Shown: positions 37,425 to 49,285, numbered from the stretch's first letter. The stretch is DNA of 64,000 nt from Cornus controversa (GCA_026545225.1 CM048850.1:8357501-8421500), one strand, 5' to 3'. Notes: generated by a model not told the origin, from the sequence alone. Numbers and translations are program-made.

Positions 37425-38650
37425 TGATTCGTGTGTGAGTGTGACTCAAAAAGTATATCAATTAAAAATTTCCACACTTTGCAATAGAACGAATTCCTTG
37501 CAGAATAGGGCTATCGAAAGGGGTATCATACCTCAGGGATTATGGTCTGATGAGTTGGAATACTGAATTAATTCTAATTAAATTTAAAAGAAAAGAATTC
37601 TGATTTTTAAACTAAACTAATTAAAAAGTAAAATAAAATAAATCAAAGTAAAATAGAAAGTGAAGATAATATGAGAGAAATCTAGGGTATTTGACTTCAC
37701 CACTAACTCCACAATCAATGGTCAATTGAATCAACTATGGGGAATTACATCATGCATAAGTGGTGTCGGTGGCTACAAGCTCACCTTCATGCGTCAAGAA
37801 GATAACATATGATTAAGGCTAAGTCATGGACTATCTTCGATTGGCATGGGCCATCTGCCTAACTACTCTAATCTAGGGTGCAGTATGGTTCATCTTCTCT
37901 AGGCATAATCCATCAAAATTTTTAATGATATATTCAATGATTACCATTGTGTAATAATCGCTCTCATAATCACAAAAAATAAGAGAGATTGAGTTCAATA
38001 ACAATAACTAAATATCTAAGACAAGATAAGAAATCATTGAAACTGAATTTACAAGACTTTTATTGCTCAATTCTATAATAAGAATCCTCTCAATTACACA
38101 ATCTATGCATGTATATAAAGGTCTCCAATAATTAAAACAATCAAACCATTGATACTTTGTTAGGGTTACATCAAAATCCTAGTGGATGAACTAGCCGCTC
38201 ATGGTAGAAGAATAAGCTTCAACTGTTGAGGAAGAAGGCATCATCTTCATGAATTAGGCGTATGACTTCGTTCTCCAATGGCTCTGCAAAATATGTCTTC
38301 TGTTTTATCCTCAGCCCTCTTAGACTCTCCAAGCTCTATAATCTCTCCGTAAATCCTCTCCAAACTCAGCCTCCAAGTCTTCACTTTATTCCCCCAAAAG
38401 AATACACCAAAGTCCTAATCCAATTAGGAATTAATTAGGTTTTCCCGCAGCACTAATCAGGTGGGTTTTTCCTACTGATGTTCGGCCCAACTTTTGACCC
38501 ACTAGAAGTTCGATTCGTAGAATTTTCATGAAATACAAAAGTGTGCAGAATCAAATTTCGTTCAACCTTACGTGAAAATTATGTCGATTGGAGGCTCAGA
38601 AATAAGACTTCTGGTCCATTTTCCAAAACGGGATTAAGACTATATTATGT
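37425..38650 (-). repeat. element A 5' LTR, truncated at its outer end
   Basis: Aligns without indels to 21674-22899. It stops at ATTATGT and joins sequence just downstream of C's integrase; the last ~299 bases present in the 3' LTR are missing. Confidence 0.85.
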
Positions 38651-38707
38651 TGAGAATCAGAAGATAATCTGTGAAAAAGGAAGAATATAATCTAAATATG
38701 CTGGAAT

Positions 38708-41700
38708 TTACACATAATACCTTTTAAAATAAGTTGCATTCCAGGGTTTGCGAATTACTTCTGTATCGCTAATTCTGCAAAATCTGTATGTGCCCTTTCC
38801 AATCACTTCAGTAACTTCGTACAGGCCTTCCCACTTTGTTGTAAATTTTCTGGCATTTCTTTCTTTTGTGTTGTCGGTGACTCTTCATAGCACCCAGTCC
38901 CTAAGGCTGAACGCTCGATGTCTCACCTTTTTGTCGTAGCTATTCTTGACCATCCTTTGGTAGGAAACAAGTCTTATTTGGTCTGCCTCCCTCTTCTTTT
39001 CTAGGAGGTCCAAATTTCATTCCAGAAGTTGGTCATTTTGCCCCCTCTCTAGTACCTTTGTTCGGGTAGTTGGAGCGGACAGCTCGGTTGGTATTATTGC
39101 CTTAGATCCATATGCTAGACAGAATGGGCTCTCACCAGTTAGACGTATTGGAGTCATTCGATAGGCCCAGAGGACTTTAGGTAATTCTTTCAGCCATTTG
39201 TCTTTACGATCTTCTGACTTCTTTCGGACACATTCAAAGATGGTCCAATTATTTATTTTTGCTTAGACATTACCCTGTGAGTATGATCTGGCAGAGAACT
39301 TTTGGTTGATTCCATACTTCTTAAAGAACTTGTTTATCGGCTGGTTATCGAAGTTTGTGGCATTATCCATGATAATAGATTCTAGCAACCCAAATTGGCA
39401 GATGATGTTGTTCCAAATGAACTTCTTGACCTAAACATGAGTGATTGTCGTGTACACCTCCGCCTCAACCAACTTTGTGAAGTAGTCGGTGGCTAGGAGT
39501 ACGTATCTTTTGCTGTTAACGGCCTTCAGGAGAGGCCTTACCTAATCCATCCCCCATTTTACGAAGGGCCAATGACTGGCCATAGTTGTCAAGTCCTTTG
39601 GGGGTTGGTGCAATATACTGGCGTGCCTTTGGTATTTGTCACATTTTTTGGTGTACTGTTCAGCTTCTCTAGCCATGTATGACCAGAAATACCCTTATGT
39701 GAGAGCTTTATGGGCTAGCGATCGTCTCCCCAAATGATTTCCACACACACCTTCATGGATTCTGGAGAGTACCTTTATTGCTTATGCAGGGCCACACATC
39801 TCAAGTATGGCCCTGAGAATGATCTTCTGTAGAGTTGTTCACCGATCACGGAATATCTGACAGAATTCATTCTAACTCTTCTCACCTCCTCTTTTGAGCC
39901 TAACAATACTCCATCAATGAGTTAGACTTTGATAGGATCTATCCAACTGGGTTGGTTTTGTACGACCATTACTTTTTGTTGGTTATGAGTGTTAAGTTCT
40001 CGTAAGGAATCGATCGGAGCTATTCTGATTAGATCTGGCTGAGCCACAAAGGCTAAACATGCTAACCTATCGGCGTTCAGGTTCAGGTCTCTCGAGATCT
40101 GAGAGATTTTGACTAGGTTCTTTAATAAGCCTTTTCACCTGATTTTTGTAGGCTTTCATTCAATTATCTTTCAGAAGGTAGTCTCCACTAACCTGCTTCA
40201 TGATTAACTGAGAATCACTAAAAACTTGTAGATTCTTTATTTGAAGTGTTTGTGCCAGTCTCAAGCCTGCTAAGAGGGCTTCATACTCTGCTTCATTATT
40301 TGATACAGGAAATTCTAAATGGATTGCTTGTTGTAAAGATGTTCCATCAGGGGTCTAGATTTCTACATTGATACCTGATCCTGATCGTGTTGACAACCCA
40401 TCGACGTAGAGTCTCCATTCAGGATGAGATGGAAGCTCTATTTCCTCGTCCCCTTTGGGCTCTCACTCCAGGAGGAAATCTATAACTGCCTGTCCCTTTA
40501 TGGTGGTTCATGGTTCGAAGGTTATTTCATAGACTCCTAACTCTATTGCCCATTTAGCTACTCTTCCTGACTGATCAAGCTTATGAAGGATCATTTTAAT
40601 CAGGAATTTAGTTAGAAAAATGATCGAGTGAGCCTCGAAGTATTGCTTGAGCTTCCTCTTTGCCTGGACAAGGGCTAGTATGATATTTTCCATTTTTGAG
40701 TATCTTTGTTCTGCCACAGTCATGGTTTATCTTGAGTAGAACACCGGGCACTACTTTTTATCAAGTTCTCTAATCAAGAAGGCACTGGTGGCCGTTCGGG
40801 ATACAGCGAGGTATAAGTATAAAGACTCTCCAGCCTCTAATGCTAAGAGTGTTGGTAATTGAATTAAGTATTGCTTTAGCTTTGCCAAGGCTTCATTTTG
40901 TCCAGCCCCCCATACCTTTTTTCCTTTTGATCTGATGGCATCAAAGAAGGGCTTACATTATCCGACAACTAAGAGATGAATCTACTCAGATTGACAATGT
41001 GTCCTGTCAGGATTTGAACATTTTTATGAGTCTTCGGCTCCTCATTCTAGAGAAGGGCCTTCACTTGAATTGGGCTTGCCTCTATCCATGTTTGATTCAT
41101 GATGTGCCCTAGGAACTGTTCGAAGGAAACGCCGAAGGTACACTTTGACGGGTTCAATCTCATTTTATGGCTTCTCAGGGTGTTAAATACTTCCTATAGG
41201 TGCTCTAGGTGGTCTTCCCTTTTAGGGCTCTTCACCACCATGTCATCTATATATGCCTCAATTGTTCGACCCATCAGGTTTTTGAAGACTTTATTGATCA
41301 GCTGCTGGTAATTTGCTCCTCATTCTTAAGTTTGAACGGTATCTCCTTGTAACAATAGGTTCTTTTTTCGGTAGTAAAGGAAGTTTTCTCCTGGTTAGCC
41401 GAATTCATTGGGATCTGGTTGTATCCTGAGTATGCGTCAAGGAATGTCAACCGCTCGTACCCAGTTATGGTGTATACCATTTGATCAATCTTTGGCAAAA
41501 AGAAACTATCCTTGGGGCAGGCCTTATTTAGATTGATAAAATCTATACAGACCTGCCACTTGCCATTCTTTTTTTGGATCACTACCACATTCGAGGAGAG
41601 ACAGTTTGGGAATTGAACTTTCCTGATGAACCCTGATTACAAGAGTCGATCTACCTCTGAAGCGGTGATTTGATTCTTTTCTAAGGTGAATTGTCTCTGC

Positions 41701-42480
41701 TTCTGTTTGACAGGAGGGAAGCTGGGATTTGTTCTAAACGCATGGCATGACACTAAGAGGTCTATGCCAGGCATGTCTGTGTGGTCCCAGGCAAAAATGT
41801 TGACATTCTTTCTCAGTAGCTCTATCAACTGCGCTCTATCTGTTTGGAATAAAGAGATTCCTAAATTTGTGAGATCCTTGCCAGAAAGGATCTCTACTTG
41901 CTCGAGCGGCTCCTTGGTCGGCCTTTCTCCTTCTTGTTCCAGAGGAAATCCCTTTGGTAGAGAGTTCTATGATTGCTATTTGGTCGATCCTTCCTATACT
42001 ACCTTTCTTTTCAGTGTAAGGGCATAACATTTTTTGGCAGTAACTCGATCCCCTACGATATCGACTATATCTCTTTTGTTCAGCGCGATGCACCTTATAA
42101 GCTGGTGAAGCGTGGAAGGGACCCTTGCATCTTGTGTATCCAGCCTCTTCCCATTATCATGTTATAAGAAGAGTTAAAGTAGACAATGATAAAAACCTCA
42201 GTTGAGGCTGCGGTAACTGGGAGCTCCACCACTCTTATCGAAGTCATTGCCTTACCGTCGAAGCCTATTAATGGTTCGGCAGATGCTTAACACGCTCTGG
42301 TTCTAGACTCATTTGTTAGAAGGCAGACAACGTCAGGACATTGGCGCTACTTCCTGCATCAACCAATACCCTTTTTACCTCACAGTTGGAGACGATAAGG
42401 CTAATCACGAGTGGATCTTCATGAGGCATTTGGAACATGCTCATGTCCTTATCCGTGAAGGTGATTAGCGTATAGGTTAA
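38708..42480 (-). pseudogene. element C pol (protease, RT, RNase H, integrase), degenerate
   Basis: Domains in order on the minus strand: protease box DAGSSANVL (42334-42360); RT with VCIDFINLNKACPKDSF and DAYSGYNQI in 41588-41298, and YIDDM in another frame at 41239-41253; RNase H with YVDG near 40405 and NEAEYEALLAGL near 40270-40305; and integrase with GYFWSYMAREAEQ near 39690 and a GMD-stop-VRPL catalytic region near 39555, followed by LATDYFTKLVEAE. The C-terminal end NATYFKRYYV stops at 38708. Many stops and frameshifts are spread throughout. Wording and domain order are of the Tat lineage. The product would process the polyprotein, copy the RNA and integrate the cDNA in the nucleus. 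Confidence 0.8.
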
Positions 42481-42556
42481 GTGATCATGTACTAAGCGAA
42501 CTTTCCTAATTCTTTGGAATTTCTAGGCATTCCTAAGATTCGATCGCCTTTCAGAT

Positions 42557-44012
42557 TCACTCTTTTGGTTTGAGGTAGTCGACCATAAATTGCATTGATA
42601 ACCCGGATCGAAATAGGGTTGAGCTGCTTGTTTGCTTTTTTGTTGGGGCTGATCGGATATTTTCATTTATTCTTCCTGAACGATATACTTCGACAAACCA
42701 CATTTGGCGATTAGAGCTTCGAGCTACTACCTCAGGCTCCTGCACTCATTGGTGGTGTGGCTGAAGTCATTGTGGAGGAAAATTTATTTATTCTTGTCCC
42801 TCTACTCTGGCAGTTTCCTGATGGCTGGAGGGGAGCGAAAAATTCCTTTGCCCTTATTTTCATAGTAAAATTTGGCTAGAGATATTTTTAGAGGGGTGAT
42901 CTTCTCTTCAACCTTCTACCTTTTTGCGATCTCTAGAGCAAACAAGGTAGGAGCCCGAGGTGACCTTGCCTTAGCCACTTGATTCTTAGTTTGTTGGGCC
43001 ACAGTGATCAAGGTCGATCGCTGCCTTTTGGCTGCCTCATCCTTGTCTATCTTTAGGTATTTTTGCGCTCAAAATTCAGTTTACCAATATCCTTCGGGGC
43101 ACTCTTTACCAGGTATCAGTGAAACCTTTCTTTCGGGGAGATGGTTATCTTAAAAGTTTCCACTGCAGTAGTCTGATCACATTGATCTATCATAGACATC
43201 TTTAAGTTAAAGCGGGTGAGGAAGGATTTTAACGTCTCCCCTTTGGTTTGCCTTATGGTGAACAATGAGGAGATCGTCCTTTTACGCTTCTGGTTTCCTG
43301 CATACTGAGCCATTAATAGTTTGCACAACCTGTCAAAGTTTGATATTAAATGGGGTGGCTGTTGCTTGAACTAGAGTAGCGTTGGCCCGGCTAGGCTAAA
43401 TGAGAAGATTTTGCATATGAGTGTATCATTTTTGACGTCCAACGTCATCTTCTGTTGGTACTGGTAAATATGCTCTACCAAGTCCATTTTTTCATTGAAG
43501 GTTGCGAACATCGGAAGGGTGAACCTTCTCAGCCTTTCGGTTCTAACTATATTTTTGGTGAAGGCGGACTCGGTCAACCTGGTGGTTACGAGCGATCGGT
43601 TGGCTGAATAACACAATCGATCGCCCTTTAGTGCGTCAATCTCCCGTTGCATCTAGATCCTCCATTCTAGGAGGGGTTGCGGGGGATTGACTTAATCCTC
43701 ATTGGGCTAGTTGGGGTGATGTTGTCCGTTACCGGACCTGTTGTGGTGTGAGGCACTCAGAGAACGGTTGCTCAAGCCAGCGCCTTCGTTCAGTTATCGC
43801 CCCAGGTTTCTTACGCTTTCGACCCATTCCACCCTCGGTTGTAGATCTGTGATCTATTGATGCAAGGCATCATTTTGTTGGGTTAACTGCTTAACGCTAA
43901 GGAGTGTTAGTGGGTCTTGATCCTCTGGTTGAATGTGCAGCGCCCTCCTTTGGTTCCTAGGGGGTCGACCAAACTCTGTTGTATCGTAGGTATTTCTCCT
44001 TGTATCAACCAT
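42557..44012 (-). pseudogene. element C gag, degenerate
   Basis: The likely start is ATG at 44012 (MVDTRRNTY). 43652-43371 and 43328-43116 carry the gag core (FATFNEKMDLVEHIYQY; QTKGETLKSFLTRFNLKM), and a frameshift lies between them. Near 42760 the conserved HNDFSHTTNEC phrase marks the C-terminal part. Multiple stops follow. Confidence 0.7.
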
Positions 44013-44050
44013 GATCACAAATTTTTCGAGTTCTGAAAAATGATTGAGCG

Positions 44051-44072
44051 TTTCCTACAGCCAGCGCTAAAG
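44051..44072 (-). other. element C degenerate primer-binding site
   Basis: On minus the bases next to the LTR read CTTTAGCGCTGGCTGTAGGA, a decayed form of TGGCGCCGTCTGTGGGA, a site common in plant gypsy elements. It fixes the 5' LTR as the right copy. Confidence 0.55.
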
Positions 44073-44948
44073 CGCAGGTACAAAAAATTAGTCAACTAGA
44101 CTGCCAAACAATTCAAAGCACACACCTAAAATTGGGAACACCAAGTTTTCAGAAATAAAGAGAAAAGAAATTGCGAGAGGTGGATTCGAGCATAGGGATG
44201 TCAATTTAACCCACCCCGTCGGAGCTCCGCCCCGCCCCGATCCTAATGGGACGGGTTTGGGATCATACTAATCGGGTTAGGGGTAGGTTTGAGAAAAGAG
44301 TTTAAAACCCGCTAAGCCCCGAACCCGCCCCGATTAATGATAAATATATAAATAAATATTATTTTATTAAGTATGATTTTTATTTTTTTTCATTAGTTAT
44401 GATAATTTTAAATTTTAACAACATTTTTTTTATTATCATTTGTAAGTATTAGTCTATACTTATTTTTTTTACAAAATTTATCGTAAATTCGTTCAAGTTT
44501 GTATTATATTTCTTTAAAAATATATATATCAGGGGCGCCCCGAACTCGTCCCGACTCCGTTGCGGGGCGCCCCGAATCGGGTTTAGAAAGAATTTTTTAT
44601 TCGTGAGACATGTTTGGGAAAGGGGTGCTCCGTCCTGAACCCACCCCATTGACATCCCTATTCAAAGATCCATTTCATTTATATTTTCATGAATATTTAT
44701 ACAAATTGGAATTCAAATCCTTTTAGGACTCGAATTTCCTTACTTTCAGCTAACTTTTCTCTCAAGAAATTTGAATTCCTTTTTGAGTTGCAAGTCTGCA
44801 TTTGGTTTGGGCTTTTGTAACCTAAAGATGCCCGCTCGACTCAGCCTTTTGGGTCTCCTACTGATACATGGGCTCAAGCTGACGCAGGCCTGGTCCCTTT
44901 TTTGTACCAGTTCAGCCAACTAGACCGAGTGATAATTTTGCCCCTACA
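44073..44948 (-). repeat. element C 5' LTR (contains a MITE)
   Basis: About 400 bp of LTR once the 468-bp MITE and its duplicated site are removed. It ends GCCCCTACA on plus, next to ATATG flank. Confidence 0.8.
44193..44660. mobile_element. hAT-type MITE, 468 bp
   Basis: Perfect 13-bp terminal inverted repeats TAGGGATGTCAAT/ATTGACATCCCTA. The 8-bp flanks TTCGAGCA (44185-44192) and TTCAAAGA (44661-44668) are decayed copies of TTCGAGGA, which stands uninterrupted at 7109-7116 in C's other LTR. Subterminal sequence is rich in CCCCG/CGGGG words. No coding capacity. Confidence 0.92.
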
Positions 44949-44953
44949 ATATG

Positions 44954-46043
44954 TTTGATAAAATGCTCAAGTGAGATATTTTGTTTTAAAAATGGGTATT
45001 TGATAAATTTTGTGATAAATATCTCATGATGTGGAGATTAGCATATGTTGGATGTGATGTGTGTTGATTAACATGATTAAATATGAGTTTTATGGACTTT
45101 GAATTCATTCTTAGAATGATTGATTTTGTGGTGATTGGAACTTGGTTGGTTGAATGTTGATTTTCAGGATTGAGTTGGTTAAATAGGAAGAGCTCGGAGT
45201 TCTTGAGTTATAAACCCTTAAACTTGGCCAAGTGAGTGTCATTACTATCGAGTTATTAGCATGTAAAGCGAGGGCAAGGGCAAGGGCGCTTGACTTTAAA
45301 GGCATGTACTCGAATTTTTATGACTATTTTCAGTGTTGTTTGATTTCGGAATGTAATTTCGATTTTGTAAGTTATGAACTTGAGATGTGAGTTTGATATG
45401 AGGATTGTTGAAATGGAATGTGTATCTTTTTATATAATCATTGTTGGATATAATGCGTAACGTTTTATTTTATAATTATGTTATGAATTATGGCATTGTG
45501 ATTATGACATTTGAACTATTATGTAAGAAGCATAACCAGTAGTTGATTATTTCATCATTTTGAGTGTCATGTTTATGAATGACTTATAGGATTGTTAGTT
45601 AAATTGGTTACCACATCATCTATTGGACATTCAACCCTAATATTTTTGCAGGTAAGGAGAATGACCTTGCAGTCTATTTTGGAATTTTTGACTATTTTTT
45701 GGGTCTTGGGATATGTTCTTGTTTTGAGTACTCTTTTGGGTAAGAGGAGATAAATGGTGTAGTAACAATAGGTTGATACTTTGTGAACTATGACATGTAT
45801 TAGCTTAGCTTGTTCTAAAGTGATTTCTACTCCTTAGTCTTGAAACATTTTAAACCATTATTTTGATGTATTTTTGGATTAAATGTATAAACTTGTATCT
45901 TTGGATGGCCTTATATGTACTGATTCAATTATTATATGATACTTTGATGTTTATGCCTCAAATGTTATTTCCTATATTTGATTTTAAAATTTTGAAATCT
46001 TATATATTTAATTATGTTAAAATTTTATTAAAGCATAGTTGTG

Positions 46044-46080
<37 letters not shown>

Positions 46081-47349
46081 GATTTGGTTAGGATTTGAGG
46101 TCGATTTCACTGAATGTAAGAATTTTAGCTATAGGTGGGTGGCTGGTTGACCAGGAAATGGGGCTGCATCTCCGGTCCTCACCTGGTCGACCAAATGAGA
46201 ACAGGCAGTGGGTGTGCTCAACCTCGGGTCACCGAGTTCTAGAGTGTGCGTGTGTAGGTGTATATACATATGTTATGCTGATTAGTAAGCCTTTGATTGT
46301 CACGTACAAATAGTATCTAACTATATCAAATAGTGACTTTGGGTTTTACTTACATATATGTGTGTGTTTTATTAATTTTTTTTTTTCTCTCTACTTTGAA
46401 AATTAATATCTTTTTCATCGGAAGTCAAAAAATAGTGATATTAATACTCAAATTGAAGTCCTTAGAATTTTATTTTTAATAGAATTAGTTTCATTAAAAA
46501 AAAATTCATCTATGGTAGGGGTTATCAATTATGAACAAACTTTGGAGTTATTTACGTTGGTACCCCTTGCATGTAATGCATACGTTGCTGCGTGAGAGCC
46601 ACTTCATGTGATACATGCATATATACTTATATATATTCCTTTAAAAAAAAAATTACCCTTTTAAACTTGAAATTTGTAATTCACTCCAAGTGAAGAAATC
46701 ACTTCTCACAATCTACAAATTGTGCAAAGGTGAAGTTTTTGAAACTTTTGATCTCTGGATTGATTCACAATGATTTAATTTTTTTTACTTCCAACAAAAT
46801 AAATATCATAGTCATTATGCTAATCATTGATGTGCTTGACATATTTAAGAATAATTTTCTTGGAAACATGAAAAGACGAGTATATTAATTGTGAGGGTAC
46901 ATAAACTTTTATGTGCAACTATATGGATCATATGCTCGACATGAGAGTTGTTAATTTCAAAAAAATATGATATCATAAGAATTAGTTTAGTGACCACAAA
47001 ATGATCCTTGAAATTTTAATTATCTTATAAAATAGTGAAATGGAGTAGCTAACTTCTTCAACATACCATGTTCCTATATTCCATGTTGTTATCCATTGTT
47101 TTGTTTTTTTTTTTATTTAAATAAAAATTTATTAAAGAGATTTGACATGACATTAGTCCAACCTTTTTTTTACTAATTTTTTTATAATACCTATTTAAAG
47201 AGAAATTATGTAGTATAAAATTTTCATTATATATTTTTCTCTTCCATTTTCTTTTATTTTTGGAAAGGTAGCAATAACTGTTGGCGTTCATCTTCCATTT
47301 CAATTTATTTGCTTTCATAATTTCAAAACAAACACAAACATCTCCACTT
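44954..47349. other. flank continuing from 6996, no gene seen
   Basis: Non-coding, AT-rich. A TTTTTGCAG/GTAAGGAG site near 45650 looks like a splice signal but has no coding context. (GT)n/(TA)n simple repeats lie at about 46040-46081. Confidence 0.45.
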
Positions 47350-47866
47350 ATGCTTCGTTTGGTAGAAAGGACAAAAAAAATTTGAAAGAAAGGGCAAGAG
47401 AAAGGGATGATACACATCCATCCTTTTGTTTGGTTGAGTGAAAGGGAAGGAGGTGAATCCTTCCTTTGTGTGGGTACGATGGATGAGAAGATATTGTCTT
47501 GAACATATTTTACTAGTATGTCCCTCTAAAACATTTTAACAAACTAATTTGTTAAAAAATAAAGGGTAAAAATGATATTTCATATTTATGCAACATTTTT
47601 TTTTTCTTCTTTCTCTCTCTCTTCTACCTAATTTTGGAAAAAAAAATATGAGTCGAGAAATACGTCAAATTCTCTCTATTCTTTCCAACCAATCAATAAA
47701 AGCAACATCCTTCCTTCTTTCACTTTTTTCATCATTCCTTCTTTCTTGCTTCAAACCAAACAAAGCATTATTTTCCCTACTTGCCCATGCTTTCAAAAAT
47801 TTTCAAACCAAACAAAGCATTATTTTCCCTACTTGCCCATGCTTTCAAAAATTTTCAAACCAAACT
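47350..47866. mobile_element. possible MITE with long imperfect inverted ends
   Basis: The left end GTTTGGTAGAAAGGAC.. with TTTGAAAGAAAGGGCAAG pairs imperfectly with the right end, whose reverse complement reads GTTTGGTTTGAAAATTTTTG with TTTGAAAGCATGGGCAAG. A 52-bp segment is perfectly duplicated in tandem at 47751-47802 and 47803-47854. I could not define a target duplication. Confidence 0.45.
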
Positions 47867-47892
47867 AGTGACCAAAAGTGCAAAAAGAACTG

Positions 47893-48170
47893 GTAGACCG
47901 AAGTTTTAAAGAATTGTAATTAAACGGAATTGTTCACCGGTTTCGATTCCAAATTTAAGGAACCTTCCAGTTCCAAGCCTTAGAACTGAAACTGTTGAAA
48001 AATATATATATATAATATACAAAATAAATACTGATAGCTTTTAAATTCTATTGTTATATTTATATATATAATATAATAAATACTGAGTTTCTAAACTCCA
48101 AGTTTTAATGTTCTTTTTATATATAAAATATATAAATAAATACTAATATTAAGCTTTTAAGATTTTTTTT
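47893..48170. mobile_element. hAT element fragment related to 14124-15230
   Basis: It contains GGTTTCGATTCC, AAATTTAAGGAACC and AGAACTGAAACTGTT next to a (TA)n tract, the same subterminal words and arrangement as the 1.1-kb hAT element. No clean ends are visible. Confidence 0.45.
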
Positions 48171-48830
48171 TACCATGGCAAAAAACACACTTATTTAAGT
48201 TATTTCGGAACATGTTTCATTTTTGTAATTTTAAAAAGTGCAAAAAAATTCCTGAACTTTTTCAAAGTTACAAAACACCCCTTTGAACTATTTTTGAGCA
48301 TTTCAGCCCCTCATTTTCTAAAAGTTGACATCTTGACACCTTGAAATAACTATAATGACATATATACCATTTAATATGACTATTATGCCATTTTCTCTAT
48401 AAATATAGTATTTTCTAAAATAAAAAATTTTAAAAATAAAAAATAGTTACATAAATTTCTAAATAATAAATTTAGAAACAAAAAAAATAAAAAAGTGAAT
48501 AAAACTTTATTTAATATAAAGCCACATTGGTTTATTTGGTATTTTGTATTTAAATTTATTTGTTTGTTATTAAAAAAATGAGTAATGTGCAGTAGTGAGT
48601 TTGAATATAATGAACATTTTTTTTTTAAAATACATTAATTACTTGATAATAAATTAAAGTATTTGTGTGATTGTTTGTTTATTGTTAGATTTATGGTATC
48701 GTTAATATTGGTTAACATGTTGAATATATATTAATATATTATTTCATAATCGTATCTTTACTGTGTTCGTGTCCTATTTTTTTAAAAAGCAATGCTACAC
48801 GTCTCGAATAAATATCACAAAATTTAACTC
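48171..48830. other. AT-rich upstream region
   Basis: It includes a phrase (CCTGAACTTTTTCAAAGTT and ACACCCCTTTGAACTA) typical of dispersed plant repeats. No boundary or gene is supported. Confidence 0.4.
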
Positions 48831-48836
48831 AAAACT

Positions 48837-48946
48837 ATGTGGCAGATGATATAGTCAATTATTTTAGGAGATAAAATTAATAATAAGTTATTATTGGTAA
48901 GATTCCCCCATATACGAAATTTCTATGATATTATCATCTGCCACAT
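48837..48946. repeat. 15-bp perfect inverted repeat, 80-bp loop
   Basis: ATGTGGCAGATGATA (48837-48851) is exactly inverted as TATCATCTGCCACAT (48932-48946). Flanking sequence is partly symmetrical. It may be the core of a small MITE about 300 bp upstream of the UBA2 transcript. Confidence 0.7.
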
Positions 48947-49160
48947 AAATTAAAATTAAAATTTTTAAAATAAAATTGTAACGTTTAACATTTATCTTTT
49001 TTAAAATTTATCGTGTCGCATTTCCATGTCCGCATGCACGCTCCTCATAAAACAGTAAAGACTGAATGGTGTATAATTAGCACTGACTCAAAAAAAATTA
49101 AATTAAGATTCTAAGAACACGTGCGTGCATCTATGTATTTTGTTTGACACTCCGTGCGAT

Positions 49161-49161
49161 C

Positions 49162-49192
<31 letters not shown>

Positions 49193-49262
49193 TTGCTTTT
49201 TTTTTTGGGCAGATGTATGTATATAGATAAGAGACTCGTTACTCTTCTGACCTGAAACCCTA
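49161..49262 (+). promoter_or_regulatory. UBA2 core promoter region and first telo-box
   Basis: A (TA)n tract lies at 49161-49184 and a TATATAG word near 49220. A telo-box AAACCCTA occurs at 49255-49262. Telo-boxes near the start of transcription are typical of plant genes for translation and RNA-binding proteins. Which TATA word is used is not decidable from sequence. Confidence 0.5.
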
Positions 49263-49285
49263 GCCTCCAAAAAGAAAAAAGAAAA

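Larger units (their letters stand above)
21674..38650 (-). mobile_element. element A: Athila-like Ty3/gypsy element inserted in C
   Basis: The 3' LTR (21674-23198, 1,525 bp) and the 5' LTR (37425-38650, truncated) bracket gag, protease, RT and RNase H remnants and a downstream env-position ORF, all on the minus strand. LTR ends on minus are TGATAGGCG..CACGAATCA. The primer site complements tRNA-Asp. By eye I count 5 substitutions and no indels over 1,226 aligned LTR bases, so the insertion is young. The 5' LTR has lost about 299 bases at its outer end and joins C directly, so no target duplication survives. Element B is nested at 26769-32900. Confidence 0.85.
6997..44948 (-). mobile_element. 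element C: Tat-like Ty3/gypsy retrotransposon hosting nested insertions
   Basis: This is the outermost element of the nest. The 5' LTR (44073-44948) and the split 3' LTR (6997-7339 plus 17756-17832) share clear homology. Gag, protease, RT, RNase H and integrase follow in that order on the minus strand. The flanks ATGTG (6992-6996) and ATATG (44949-44953) match at 4 of 5 bases and are the likely target duplication. Removing D, A and the hAT MITE leaves roughly 10 kb. Assignment to the Tat group rests on the RT and integrase wording, a 3' region of tandem repeats and the antisense extra frame, all known for that lineage. It is old: pol carries many stops and the LTRs are visibly diverged. Confidence 0.85.

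Noticed and set aside
21674..38650. Reading the four similar LTR copies as two tandem elements side by side
   Set aside because: Copies 1 and 4 share one variant and copies 2 and 3 another, and AAAAC flanks enclose only 2-3, so B is nested in A.
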